Assembly (NCBI RefSeq): GCF_047511655.1
Contig: NC_133403.1
Location: 15,559,014 to 15,623,013, forward strand
From: Castor canadensis
Lineage: Eukaryota > Chordata > Mammalia > Rodentia > Castoridae
Direction: 5' to 3'
DNA length: 64,000 nucleotides
The notes beneath the pieces were generated by a model that searched no databases, was not told where the DNA came from, and worked only from the letters and a program-made list of their open reading frames with translations. Shown one piece after another: positions 46,611 through 59,659 of this stretch (position 1 is its first letter; every line of letters starts with the position of its first letter). A program made the position numbers and the translations under genes.

Positions 46611-47699
46611 CTCTGTGGACATCCTTTGAAAGTTGGGTGGAGGCTGCCCTAACCATACACTCTTGTTACCAGAATGAGAATCCTGGGAGCAAAAACAGCA
46701 CTGAGGCTGAGCCAGGCAGAGTCAAACCAAGAGCAGCAGAGCAGGAGGATATAAGACATATATGCCATGAAATGAGTATGATGTGGTGGATGGAGCCTCA
46801 AGAATGCTTTCCTTATTCAGCAACGTTACCATGAATACTGACTTAGACATGGGCACCTCAAACACTCCTTCAGTAAGAAAGAATACAGCATTAACTCTGA
46901 GAATTTGTGAATACTTCCTCATTTTTCTGAAACAGATTTTTAGTGCATTGCCCAGTCAGGCTTCAATCTTTTGATCATCCTACCTTGGCCTCTCCATTAG
47001 CTTGGACTCAGGTGCATGCACTGTTAATGGATAAAATGACCAATGTCTGATGATAAAATGAGAGGGGAAACAAATAATTCTGAAATTTTAAAGAAATTGA
47101 AATATATTAAATATGTAATAAATTATCACATCTTTAGTTCTTACATACACTAATGATAAGCTTAGTACTGTGGGTAATAATGATTGATCAATCTGGATTA
47201 AAATATAGATGTCAAGTATATATTTCTTATGCATTTTATTAGTGTGTATTATTTATCCAAAATCTTACACTATAGGGCTTCAAAAGGCATGAATTTTACA
47301 TTGATCATATTAACCCCACTATTGCTCTTTACATTTCTGCATAAAATTTCCTTTAAATAAAAATTGAAAAAGTTAAAAAAAGAAGGAAAATATATTCCAT
47401 GATGAGAGAGGCTACTGTGGCCATACTGATTTCAGACAAAGAAGATATCAAAATGGAGACTGTTAGCAATCAAGGATCAGCCTGTTTTGGATATGTTACC
47501 TCACCAAAGTTCACAGGTGATGAAGAGTAGAGAAATATAAGTAGAAAAATAGTTGACCTGAAGCAAACCATCACTCAGTGATTGCTATCTGCAGACTACT
47601 CACCTGGAAGACAGTAGCATACAGACGATTCACCACCCACAGAGTGCAGCAAGACCAAGACCTAATGAAACATCGTGTCCTGAGACCACCTTGCAGCCA
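46611..47699. other. Unassigned, with possible L1 scrap
   Basis: 47395-47480 (ATGATGAGAGAGGCTACTGT, TTTCAGACAAAGAAGATATC) may be a short endonuclease-region L1 scrap. The rest is unassigned. Confidence 0.35.
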
Positions 47700-47870
47700 G
47701 AATTAGGTAATGTGTTATCATGTGACTCTGATAGAACTGCATAAAAGAGGTTTAGGTGACAACTTTACTCATTTCCCTTTCCAGCAGCATCATGGAAGTT
47801 GCATCAAATCTGGGGCTGTTTTTCTAGAATTCATCTGCTCAAAACTTGCTGACAGAAAAAAGAAAAGTGA
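47700..47870. repeat. Repeat pair, left copy
   Basis: Shares a colinear stretch with 49185-49345: ATCATGTGACTsTkrT, ACAACTTTrCTCAyTTsCC, a CTAGAATTC-like block. Same orientation, about 1.5 kb apart. Family unknown. Confidence 0.5.
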
Positions 47871-47977
47871 ATTTAAGTTTGAGCACTTTTTCCAATTTGT
47901 TTTTAAGAACACTGCTCAGACAGAAATATAGTAGGAGGAGTATGGTGATATGCAGGTATAGGTGTTCGATGAAAGGT

Positions 47978-48228
47978 TATTTTATTTTACACAGGCATAG
48001 GGGTACAAGGCTGAAATCCCAGCTCTCAGGAGGATGTAGCAGGTGTATGTGAGGTATACTATTAGTGGGCTACATAGAGAAAATAAGAAAACCTTGGAGT
48101 ACATATTTACACCCTATTATAAGAAAAAAGTGGCAATACTAAAGACCCAAGTTAGGATATATAGCTCAGATTTGGAGACATTGCCTAATATAGACGAAGT
48201 CCTGGGTTCCACCCCTGTATTTAGTAAA
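47978..48228 (+). mobile_element. Dimeric SINE relic (B1-like plus ID-like)
   Basis: Left part GGCTGAAATCCCAGCTCTCA, GGGCTACATAGAGAAAATAA; right part TATATAGCTCAGATTTGGAG, TCCTGGGTTCCACCCCTGTA. More diverged than the SINE at 14967. Confidence 0.6.
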
Positions 48229-48903
48229 GAAACTGGATGATTTAATTGTAAATAATCTGTCTACAGAGTCTCAAAACATTCTAAGCCTTACTTATTTTCT
48301 TTTAGCTTTTCATTTTTCAGCTCCAGAAGTTATGGCTTGGATTGCAAATTACTTTAATATTTCCTTAAAAACGTTTGTATTATATTTCTGTCATATGTAT
48401 TAAAGGCTGTAGATCAATGGGGCTGGATTAAGGAGTTAAGAGAGTAATAAATGGTGTTGAACTGACCAAAGTAAAGTATAAACAAAGCAGGATATACTGA
48501 GAATCCTTTTGAAAATAGATTTATAAATTAATAATAAATTATAGGATGTAAATTAGATACAGAATGTTGGAAGAAGTATTTGTGAAAGAGGGAATGATGA
48601 AGGAGGAGATTAAAGTGAGAAAATATGGTTGGTGGACTTCATACACTTTTAAGGAAGAGAACAAGAAAACCATTTGCAATTGCTTCAAGTGTGGCAGGAA
48701 GGGGTCCAGGTGGAGAGAACATGGGAGAAATCTATGCAATGTAAAATGTAAGCACACTTGGAACTGTCACGATGAATCCCCCACATGCAAGAAATATATC
48801 CTAATTTTAGAAAGCAGACAAACAGCAATATAAATAACTCAATACTCTGAGGGGTAAGTGAAATGATCATATGCATGTATGGTTATTTTATGTAAAGAAA
48901 AAT

Positions 48904-48985
48904 CTAGCACTGGGAATATAGTAGAAGCCCTTCCTATGAAGCACAAGGCCCTGAGTTCCAACCCCAGTACCTTCAAAAACAAGAA
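48904..48985 (+). mobile_element. ID-type (tRNA-derived) SINE
   Basis: TAGCACTGGGAATATAGTAG, AAGCCCTTCCTATGAAGCAC, AAGGCCCTGAGTTCCAACCC and CAGTACCTTC before an A-rich tail: the A/B-box body of an ID element. Confidence 0.75.
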
Positions 48986-49184
48986 AGAAAACAAATATAC
49001 ATTAATTTATGTGTTTTGTTTTTATTATTGATCCACTTTTAACTTGTTTGTATTTTTCTATTTTTCTTTCTTCTTACTAAATACATACTAATAAAGATTA
49101 GAATTAGATTTAAATGTCCTCAAATGGTTAGAAATGATAAGCAACCAATGTCATGTTTTTCCATTTGAGAGAATATGAGATACA

Positions 49185-49345
49185 ATGTTGTTGGATTAAA
49201 ATGATTGGGTTTGGTAGTATGTGCAATCATGTGACTGTTGTGAGGCCTAAAAAGGCCACAGGGGGACAACTTTGCTCACTTGCCTTTTCACTAGAATTCT
49301 GGATGGAAATTGAAATAATGTTTTCTTTTGTTTAGGTGTTCTGGT
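49185..49345. repeat. Repeat pair, right copy
   Basis: Partner of 47700-47870 (see there). Confidence 0.5.
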
Positions 49346-49433
49346 GGCACTTCAGACCTCCTCTTTATTAGGTAAGTGATCTAAACTCACTACCATGGTG
49401 GGGTTTATTTTTCTTTTTTCGGTTTTTATCAGG

Positions 49434-51437
49434 ATTTTTTTGTTTCTTTTTTTTATTCATTTATTCACATGTGCATTCATTGTTTGGGATATTTCCCCCC
49501 CCGTCCCTGCCCTCTCCTTCTCGCTCCCACCCTCACTCCTTCCAGGCAGAACCTGTTCTGCTCTTATCTCTAATTTCATTGAAGAGAAAACATAAGCAAT
49601 AATAAGAAAGACAAAGGGTTTTTGCAAGTTGAGATAAAGTTATACAGGGAGATTCCTAGCATTGCTTCCATGTACAAGTGTGTTACAACCCAAGTTGATT
49701 CATCTCTCACTGACATTTTCACAAATTCCTGGTCCCCTTCTCATTTTGACCTCTGTCACTTTAAGGTTTCTATATTAGTTCCTCTGGGATACAGACATCA
49801 AACACTTTCATGTTTTGGGTTTTCTACCTATCCCCAAACCTCCAGTATGTGCTCTCCCCTTGTCATGTGACCCAAGTCCAACAACATTGCTGTATTTGCC
49901 CTAGATCTAAAGTCCACATATGAGGAAGAACATACGACTTTTGGTCCTCTGAGCCTGCTAAACTCGCTCAGAATGACGTTCTCCAGTCCCATCTATTTAC
50001 CTGCAAATGACAAGATATCATTCCTCTTCATGGCTGAGTAAAGTTCCTTTGTGTATAAATATCACATTTTCTTGATCCATTCATCAGTACTGGGGCATCT
50101 TGGTTGTTTCCAAAACTTCGCTGTTGTGAATAGCGCTCCAATAAACATGGGTGTGCAGGTGCCTCTGGAGTAACCTGTGTTGCATTTCTTTGGGTATATC
50201 CCCGAGAGTGGGATTGTTGGGTCACATGACAGATCTATGTTTACATTTTTAAGAAGCCTCCAAATTTTTTTCCAGAGAGTTTGCATTAGCTTGCATTTCC
50301 TACCAGCAGTGTAGGAGGGTCCTTTTCCCCCATATCCTCACAAATACCTGTTGTTAGTGGTGTTTTTGACAATGGCTATTCTAACAGAGGTGAACTGGAA
50401 TTTCAGTGTAGTTTTGATTTGCATTTCCTTTATGGCTTCAGATGGTGAGCATTTGTGCATGTGTGTTTTGGACAGTTGAATTTCTTCTTTTGAGAAAGTT
50501 CTGTTTAGTTCAGTTGCCCATTTCTTCATTGGTTCACTGATTTAGGGAGAGTTTATTTTCTCAAGTTCACTGTATATTTTGGTTATCAGTCCTTTGTCTG
50601 ATGTATAGCTGGCAAATATTTTCTCCCACTCTGTGGGTGGTTTCTTCAGTTTAGGCATCATTTATTTTGTTGTGCAGAAGCTGTTTAGTTTTATGAAGTC
50701 CCACTTGTCCATCCTTTCTCTTAGTTGCTCAGCTGCTGGGGTTCTATTGATGAAGTCATTGCCTATACCTGTTAATTCCAAAGTGTTTCCTGTTCTTTCC
50801 TCAACCAACTTCAGAGTTCCTTTTCTGATATTAAGGTTTTTGATCCATTTTGAGTTGACACTAGTACAAGGTGATAAACAAGGATCTAGTTTCAGTTTTT
50901 TTGCAGATGAATTACCACTTCTCCCAACAACATTTGTTGAAGAGGCTGTCTTTTCTCCATCATATATTTTTAATGACCTTGTGAAAAATAAGTTGGGTAT
51001 AGTTGTGCGCATTCATTATCCGGGTCCTCTGTTCTGTTCTTCTGGTCTTCATGTCTATTTTTGTGCCACTACAATGCTGTTTTATTGGTATTGCTTTGTA
51101 ATATAGTTTGAAGTCAGCTATTGTGATACCTTCAGCATTGTTCTTTTTGCTGAGTATTGTATTAGCTATTAGCAGTCTCTTGTGTTTCCAAAGGAATTTT
51201 AGGGTATATTTTCCATTCTCTTTCGTGAATGTCATTGAGATTATGATGGGAATTGCATTAAACATGTAGATTGCTTTTGGTAGTATAGCCATTTTTACTA
51301 TGTTGATTCTACCAATCCATGAGCATTGGAGATCTCTCCACCTTTTGTATTCCTCCTCGATCTCTTTCTTCAGGGGTTTGTAGTTCTCCTTATAGAAGTT
51401 ATTCACATCCTTTTTAAGTTTACTTCTAGGTATTTGT
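49434..51437 (-). mobile_element. LINE-1, 5'-truncated, antisense (L1-F)
   Basis: About 2 kb. Read on the minus strand it runs from late reverse transcriptase to the 3' tail. ORF2 pieces: 50960-51437 ([40 protein letters not shown]) and 50662-51012 (KLKLDPCLSPCT, WIKNLNIRKGTLKL, LERM-D-WDFIK-type end). The plus-strand 157-aa open frame at 50633-51106 is a shadow. Less decayed than the neighbours at 51.7-56.8 kb. Homology stops near 51437 at a point equal to about 35180 of L1-D. Confidence 0.88.
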
Positions 51438-51689
51438 ACTCCTTTGTAATTCTCACTCAGAAGAAACTCTGCATGTGTCAGCAGGAACTGCAAATGACCA
51501 TATAGTTTTCCTTGAATTTCACAAAGATTAGCTTATAAGTGGGAAGCAGAGGTGGATGGGGTTCAGAGAAACCAGAAGGTGGTATAATGGTTGAAATGGA
51601 TGCTAAGGTGTTGGTTCTGAAAAAGCAAAAAAGGACCATGAGTCCAAGATGCAGGGAATTATGATGCTGAATCTGGGGTTGCAGCCAAT

Positions 51690-52510
51690 GTATTAATTAA
51701 TTCCTAAAGAAACAGACAATTCTCAAAGCAGAAGTACAACTGGCCAATATATACATGGAGAAATGGTCAATGTCCTTAGCTGTAAAGAAAATGCAAATGA
51801 AAACAACATTGTGATCCCATTTCTTTTCAGTCACAATATCTATATAAAAAAAAAGAAATACAAATGGTGTTAATTTTGCATAGCAAAGGGATACGTTAGA
51901 AACTCTTGGCAGGGATATAATTCAGTGCGTCCACTAAGGAAATCAGTGTGAAGTGTCCCAGAATGAAAGAAAAAACAAAAAAAAATAAGACAACAACAAA
52001 GAAAAAACCTATCTCACAACTATGTTATATCACATGTTGTCATGTTCCTGTAGGAATGTAAGTCAGCCATAAGAGAGACTGATGTACACCTATGTTTGTT
52101 GCTGCAATATTCATGATACCCATTTAAGGAACTTTCCTAACATGACAATTGCAAATGAATGGGTAAAGATATGGTATACATACATCACAATATCATTCAG
52201 TCATAAAGAATAATGATCATCTCATTTGTAGGAAAGTGAATGGAACTGGAGATAAAAGGCTTAGCAAATAAGCCAGTGTTAGAAAGAAGTGTGCCACAAG
52301 TTCAATGACATATGTAAACACTAGATATAGTGAAAAAAATGGACACAGACATGAAGGACAATTGGCAACTGGAAATAGGAAAATGAAAGAGATGGTGATG
52401 TGGGAAGTGTAAGTATGCAGACCATGGTAAGCTTGGACAAAAATTCAAAATGAATTTCATTTGAAAGATATACATTTTTAAATATCAAATTGGAATATAG
52501 AGAATGAAAA
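51690..52510 (+). mobile_element. Old LINE-1 3' end, sense
   Basis: Diverged end of ORF2 (CAATGTCCTTAGCTGTAAAG at 51769, GAATGTAAGTCAGCCATAA near 52053, CAATATCATTCAGTCATAAA at 52189, GTGAATGGAACTGGAGATAA at 52237) followed by a 3' UTR. No frame. Confidence 0.75.
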
Positions 52511-52519
52511 GGGCAACAA

Positions 52520-55500
52520 TCCAAATATGATGTTCAGCTACAAGTCTCCCAAACAGAAGGAAATTAGATGAAAATCGAGAGCTAGTAAGTGAAGATTAAG
52601 TAGAGGTAGTAGAGCAAAGAAAAACATACTAAGAAATAACAACAGAACATGCAGAAAATATGGCACACCATCAAAGTCATAACTGATAAATTGTGGGCAT
52701 TGCAGAAGGAGAAGAGATAGCATCTAAAGGTAGGGATAATACATTTAATAAAAGAACAATAAGAAACTTTCCCAATCTTGTGATAGAGAGGGACATCCAG
52801 ACAAGGAATCTTTTAGACCACCAAACAGGAAAGTTCAGAAAAAGAAACAGTCCAAGACATATCATATTTAAAACACAAAATATACATAATGAAAAGGATT
52901 TCATAAATTATAAAAAAGAAGACATAAGTCAATTATAAAGGCAAATCCACTTGAATTAGAACAGATTTCTCAAAAGAAACTCTAAAATCAATAAGGGCAA
53001 GGAATATTCACCTAGATTAATGTGTCTAGCAGAACTAGCCTTCAGAAAGGTGAAAGAAAAACTTACAAAGATAAAATAAACTAAAGAAATTTATGAAAAG
53101 TAAATGAACACAACAGAAGATACTTAATGGAATGGTAAAAAACGGAAGATCAATATAGACAAGCAGGGAAAATGCAATAAAAATATATCCCCTTACCAGA
53201 GTAGAGAACAAAATGAGGACCAGCAAAGAACCAAATATCATAAAATAAAAAATAGACAGGAGATACAATATACCACTTTAGAATAACAATGAATTTTAAT
53301 GGTCTACATTCTCCAATGAAAGAATGTGAACAGCAAGTTAAATTAAAATGTTCAGCTCAATTATTTATTGCTTACAACAAATGCACATCACTGACAAAGA
53401 CAAACATTTGGTTAGTTTGAAAGGATGGGAAAGGAACTTCCAAACATATGGATCCTGTAATCAGGCAGGAGAAGTTATACTCATGCCTAATTAAAACAGG
53501 CTTCAAAACAGAGTTAGTCAATGAGATTAAAAAAAGTCCACTTCACACTGATGAAGAGCAAAGGTCCTCAAGAAGAGATAATAATTGCTAGCATAAAACA
53601 ACAGAGAATACTGAATTTTATTAAACAAGTACTAAGGATTGTATGTGTAGATGGAGTTTCAACCAATAATGGGGGGAGATTTTAAGACCTGACTCTCACC
53701 AATAGAACATCCAGACGCAAAACAAAAGAAAAACAGCAAACAAACATGAGAATGAATTGATGTATAGACCAAACCCTTTTTACAGACTTCTACAGAATAT
53801 TGTATCCACCAGTTCCACAATGCATATTATCATCATCATTCCACAGAATATTCTCCAAAAAGAATATTTTAGTACATAAAGCAAGTCTTAAACATTAAAA
53901 TAGGGAAAATTAAATGTCCTCTGTATCCTGTCAGAAAATAATTGCAAAAGTAGAAAGCAATAGCAAATGAAACTAAAGTAAGTATTCACATAACTGGAGG
54001 TCTAACAATATATTTTTGAAAGGCCAGTGCATCATCAAAGAAAGTGGAAAGGGAAATCAATAATTTCCTAGAATATAATGAAAAGAAACACAACTTATAA
54101 TAATCTTTTGCATACAACAAAGGCAGTTCTAAGAGGAAAGTGTACCTATGAGCATCAACATGAAAAGAAATCAGGGAGATCTAAAATAAGTAATGTAATG
54201 GTGGAAAAAAAGCTCTTACAAAAACAAGAGTAAGCCAAGCACAAAATTAGTAAATGGAAAGATAGAGTAACAAGTAGGATAGAAAATGTTGAAATGGAAA
54301 ATAAAAAAAGAAAATACAGAGAATGATTGCAACAAAAACTTGGTTTGTTGAAAAAAGAACAAAATGATAAACAGCTAAAATAACCAAGAGGAGGGAGAAC
54401 ACTCAAGTTTATAAGATTAGAGATAAAAGAGATATCAAATAAATGCAAGTGAAATACAGGGGATAATAATGGAATGCTTTAAATACTTATATTTTAGTAA
54501 GATTAAAAGTCAAGAAGAACTGGATAAATTTTAGGATGCATTTAATGTACCACAATGGAACCTGGAGGATATAAATCTGTTAAATGGATTGATAAAATGC
54601 AGTAAGTTTGAAGCTGTAATGAAAAGTCTCCAAAAAAGAACCCAGGCTGTGACAAATTCTCTGCTGAATTCTATTAGATATTTAAAGAAAAACTAAGACA
54701 AGGATCTTCATTGTCTTCAAACTACTCCATAACATAGAAATGGAATGAAAGCTACCAAAAATAGTAAAAATATCATATATCATTATCAAGGTATTTCATT
54801 CTAATGATTCAAGGATAGTTCATTCAGGACAAATTAATTAATGTAACACACCACTAAAACAGAAAAAAGAAGAAAATTTCATGGCCATTCAAAGAGATGT
54901 CAAAAACTCTTTGACAAAATTCAAAATACTTTCATGATAAGAGCTCTTGGAGAATTCAGATTAGAAAGAATATGTATCTATAAATAAAGTCTACAATTGA
55001 CAAGCTTATAACCAAAATCATACTAAATGGGAAAATGGAAATCATTTTCCCTAATGACAGGAAGAAGAAAAGGATGCTCTTCTCCACACAATTATTCAAT
55101 TTTCTACTTGAATTCCTGGCCAGATCAATAAAGAAAGAAAAAGAATGTATTGAAATTGGCAGGGGATTCAAATATGGAAAGAAGAATTCAAAATATCTCT
55201 AGTTAAAGGTGCTGTGATGCTATACTAAAAAGACTTTGAAAAGTCCTACATCAGATAAACATTTTCATCAATGTATCAGGATATAAGATAAGCATACAAA
55301 ATTCAGTAGTGTTTCATATATTAACAAAAAGGACTTGAAATAAATTCACCAAGGAGGTGTTGGACCTCTCCAACTTAAACTGTAAAGCCTTAGAGAATGA
55401 AATTTAAGAAGGCAACAGAAGATGGAAAGACCTCTTGTGTACATGGATTGGCAGAATTTTAATATTGTGAAAATGGCTATTCTACCAAAAGAAAACTACA

Positions 55501-56800
55501 TATTCAATGCAATCCCCATAAAAATCCCAATTTCGTTCTTCAGAGATGCAGATAAATTGATCCTAAAATTCACATGGCAACATAAAAGACACCAAATATA
55601 AAAATAATCCTGAGGAGAAAGAATAATACTAGAGATGTCACCATAGAAGAATTAAAATTATATTACAGAGTCCTAGTAACAAAAACATTATGGTACTAAT
55701 ATAAAAACAGACTTGAAGAAAAATTGAACAGAAGACCCATCAATTAACCATAAGCTACAGCCATATTATTTTTGACAAAGATGCTAAACACATACGTTAG
55801 AGAAAACACACCTAAACAACAAATGGTGCTGGGGAAGCTTCCCAGCTGCATGTAGAAGACTGAAACTAGACCTTTATCTCTCATGCTTTACAAAAATCAA
55901 CTCAAAATAGACCAAATATTTACATCAATCAAATATCAATGAAGATCTGAAACCTTGATATTGATATAGGAATATGTAGTGAAATCACTTTATGATATTG
56001 GCACATGAAAATATTTATTAAATACAAATTCATTGCCCCAGATATAAGGGTAATATTTTATATTTGTGCTGCATGAAAGGAAATAATATTCAGAATTAAG
56101 ACAGAACCCCCAGAGTAGTAGATTACTTTGCATTTATTGATTGCATGAAGGAATAATGTATATAATATATAAAGAACTGAAAACTTTTAATACCAATGGC
56201 ACAGATAAATGTAAATGGGAAATGAATTGGACAGTTCTCAGAAGTACAAGTGGGAAATACCTACATGAAGAAATTTAACATCCTTAGAAAAAATTGAATG
56301 CAAATCAAAACTGTACTGAGTTTCTGCCTGATACCAGTCAGAATAACAATCATCAAAAATAAAAAACAAAAACATTCCTGTGAGGATTGGGTCAAAGGGA
56401 AGCCCATGCACTGTTGGTGGCAGTGTAAATTACGGAATTCATTGAGTAAATCAATATGAACGTTCGTCACAAATAGAGCTACCTGATAACCCGAAAATAC
56501 CACTGTTGGTCAAATATTTGAAGGACTGCAAATCGACATACAAGAGGTACAGACTAGCACACTCATTTTTATAGCAGAACTCTTCACAAGAGCCAAGGCT
56601 TGGAAATCAGCCTGTCACCCAACAATCAATGAATGGCTAAAGATATATGTGATTTTTATCTGCAATGGAGCATAATTCATCCAAAAGAGAATTAAATTGT
56701 GTTCTTTTCAGGGAAATGGGTTTAACTGGAAATTATCATATTGAGGGAAATAAGCCAAGCATAAAATAACATGGTTTCACTCATACACAGACTCTAAATC
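52520..56800 (+). mobile_element. Old LINE-1, 5'-truncated within ORF1, sense
   Basis: 52690-52940 is the ORF1 RRM region (GIAEGEEIASKGRDNTFNKR, NFPNLVIERDIQTRNLLD). ORF2 starts near 53290 (NFNGLHSPMKE) and runs to about 56800: endonuclease 53290-53990, linker, reverse transcriptase about 54560-55500 (for example KNSLTKFKIL near 54900), and C-terminal part 55560-56790. Dense stops and frameshifts. About 4.3 kb, the longest old L1 of the window. It is not of the L1-D subfamily. Confidence 0.82.
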
Positions 56801-56809
56801 TAAAATAAG

Positions 56810-58257
56810 AACAATCATAATGATAATAACAGCAATAATAATTGGATATTAGTGTAAAAAAGCAAGACTGTTTAAGGGTTGAATCAGTGAAAGATGCTAT
56901 GAAAGGAATGAATTCTGGGGGATTATAATAGAGGGTATGAGCTTTTTCAGAATACACTGCTGCATCTATGAATTTATCAAGATGATATCCCATTGTACCA
57001 ATAATGTATGGTACTGAAAAACTGGAAAAAAACCCGAAATGATAAATGGGGTTGGGGCCTGAGAAAGAGCCATATGGGGATTCACTTTGGTCCTTCCCTT
57101 GGGATGCTAGAGGCATCTGGAAGAAAATAGACGTGTGGAGCCTCCAGGAGCTCTCTGCTCCTGTCTTGCCCACACTTGTCCTCCAGAATTAGAAAAAATA
57201 GAAATACAGATTTAACAGACTGTTTTCTGGTAGTTGTAGGCAATGATTTTCAAGATAATATTTTTCTGTTGAAACAGAGGTCTATAATTCACTCAGTGGT
57301 CATGTGGTCTCTTAGTAGTAGCAGGTTTCACTTCTAAGAACAAATATCTTATGAGCACTCTTGGCTGAACCTGGCAGAGTAAGGAAGGACACAGCTGGTC
57401 ACATGTTTGAAAGTCTGAAAATACAGGAATCTACCCAGGCCACTGGAAATCAGAAAATGCAGCAGTTGAGGAGCTGGCTACCTTTCAGGCTATGGAATGT
57501 TCTAGAAGTGCTTCCCACTCTGGATGGATGCACTACATTCACCTCTGATGTCACTCCAGGGAGAAGAATTCTCATTCCTTAAACACAAGATAAGTCAGTG
57601 ATGTAGCAGCTCCCAGTGTAGGTGCAGAGAAGGATGGAGAAGGAGGTACCCTTGGCTTCCCATGATGTGCTGGAATGTCATGTCCAAGGTCACTTGTGTG
57701 TGTGTGTGTGTATGTGTTTGCATGTGTGTGTGTGAACATCACCTCAGATCTGCATTCAGTAAACTCTGCCAGGAGTGAAATGTGTGGACATATTTCTTTC
57801 TGTTTTAATCACACTTAATTCATGGAAAACCATAACCACTGTGTGACATTTCTAAGAATAGAAAATAATTTACAATTTGAAAGAAAATTCTACAACAATA
57901 AAGGAAAAAGGAGTAATTACAATAAAGTTATTCAATAAAATGAGAAATTTTATTGGGAAATAAAAATGGATATTGTGAAACTGCTGTGTTTTTTCATAGT
58001 TATATATTTTATGAAATTACAGTGATATCTACATTGAAATTCATGTGGATGGTACTGAGAGACAGAGGCTGAGAGAAAGAGACTCAGAGAGGTAATGGCA
58101 CATTCTATTTGATTGAGTCCTCATTTATGAGTTCCATAATGGAAATTCAGGTCCCAGTCCTTCACAACCACCTTGGAAGAAGAGAACACATCAAGGCACC
58201 TCGCTGCTACCCTGAGGAAAGCCCATCTTCCCCTTTGTCCTTTCTTCCCTGAGCACC
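56810..58257. other. Unassigned, with a TG microsatellite
   Basis: 57694-57735 is a TGTG run. The open frame of 73 aa at 57361-57582 is unassigned. Confidence 0.4.
57694..57735. repeat. TG microsatellite
   Basis: TGTGTGTGTGTGTGTGTATG with short interruptions on the plus strand. Confidence 0.9.
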
Positions 58258-58505
58258 ATATATTCACAGGCTGCACAGGATAGTGTCACGGTCCCCCCTC
58301 CAAGCTTCACAAAGCAACCCCTAGATTCCACCAGCTGCAACTCACAAGGAGCACCTGCAAACACAGAGAACCTTGATCAGGAAATTGTCACACATACCCA
58401 CTGTTCCTCTAACTAAGGTACACTCCCACACTCAGTATCTCATGTTCTCCATAATTCACCTTTTAAAATAGCAACAAGGAAAATCCAGTTTAGTTCCAAC
58501 TCCAT
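58258..58505 (-). pseudogene. IGHV pseudogene 5 (IGHV3-type, truncated in CDR1)
   Basis: Leader 58460-58505, a 46-nt exon with intact ATG, reads MELELNWIFLVAILK and has an intact GT donor (complement at 58458-58459). The V exon begins at 58354 behind a good CAG acceptor. FR1 reads ELQLVESRGCFVKLGG and VTLSCAACE, with no stop up to the first cysteine. Homology then ends near 58258; the rest of CDR1, FR2, FR3 and the recombination signal are missing. So the 5' half is well kept and the 3' part is deleted or replaced. Confidence 0.94.
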
Positions 58506-58628
58506 GGTGAGTGGTCTATGTTCAGTGCTGATCACTAAATGGGATCATCTGGGAATCCAGGGCTGGGCTCCTCTCTCAGAACTACACAGTCAGTATTGGC
58601 CTGGTTTTTATGAACAGAGGGAGAAACT

Positions 58629-58636
58629 ATCTGCAT
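58629..58636 (-). promoter_or_regulatory. Octamer-like element of IGHV pseudogene 5
   Basis: ATGCAGAT on the minus strand, one mismatch from ATGCAAAT, about 125 bp upstream of the leader ATG. Confidence 0.6.
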
Positions 58637-58639
58637 ATC

Positions 58640-59652
58640 TTCCTGCTAAATAGCAATTTCTCTGTGAATGTCTCAGAGAGGGTAGCATCCAGAGCAAATG
58701 TGAAATCCCTGGATCACTTTTTTCACAAAGATTGCATTGAATTAATATCTCATTAAAAACTCTGCCTTGATAATGCTTTACAAAACCTCATCTTATTTCT
58801 ATTGGCACAACAGAGTCAATGGACTCAGAAATTTTATGTATTACTGTGTATCTCCTCATCACTTGGATTTTGTGACTTGTGTTTGAACTCTGACTATCAT
58901 GCTTGGTAGCCAGACACAGCACCTATTGAACCACCCATTTCCCACTTTTTTAGTTAACTTTGTGATAGGTCCTTGTTTTTATACCTGTGCTATCCTGGAC
59001 TGAGAATCTCCTAGCTTTGTTTCCCCATAGGTAGGACAGCAGGCAGCCTTGCTTACTTGCTTAGTGATTGGAACCCATATCCTCTGAACTACACCTGCCA
59101 CTGTAGCCACTAGAACAAATCCTTTCTTAATTGTGACAAGAAGAAATGATGGAAATTGACAAAGGTACTCCAGCGTGGAAAAAGTTAGTAACATGTGTGC
59201 ATTAGTAACACTATATACAACACGAATCAGGTCAATCCAAGAAAAAGATTCAGAATTCACTGATTGGTAGGCAGTCAATGGGAAGAGAGGGCATGGAGAT
59301 CCATCTAAAGTGGAGGGGAATCAAGTTGGAAATTATGTGTTTATAAACCTGACTTACCATTGACAGTTTGGAGTAAACACAATTGAAACAAAGGCTTTAC
59401 CAACAAATATTATGGAAGAACTGAGCCTGGCCTCAAGGAAAGAACATTTCTAATCTTTTAGACAGGAGCAGTCTCCACAAACTCTGTGTGTGGTGATGAC
59501 AGGGAGGAGATGGGAGTGAGAAAACACAGCTTCAGAAAGAGAAATCATACGTCACAGTGCAAATGATCCTGGGGTTGGACCTGTTCTCAGTACATCCTGG
59601 GCCACCCCCTGTAGTTCCTGAATGCCCTCCACAAGTTATATATGCTCACCCT
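58640..59652. other. Intergenic, no recognised gene
   Basis: About 1 kb between two V pseudogenes. A minus-strand open frame of 99 aa (58979-59278) has no recognisable domain. Confidence 0.45.
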
Positions 59653-59659
59653 CACTTTG
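59653..59659 (-). other. IGHV heptamer remnant, nonamer lost
   Basis: CAAAGTG on the minus strand, one mismatch from CACAGTG, directly after the V. At the 23-bp position there is no nonamer (it reads GAGGGCATT). The signal is broken. Confidence 0.7.

Noticed and set aside
50633-51106. 157-aa plus-strand open frame
   Set aside because: It is antisense to the reverse transcriptase part of L1-F.
57361-57582. 73-aa plus-strand open frame
   Set aside because: No start context, domain or conservation that I can see; length is within chance.
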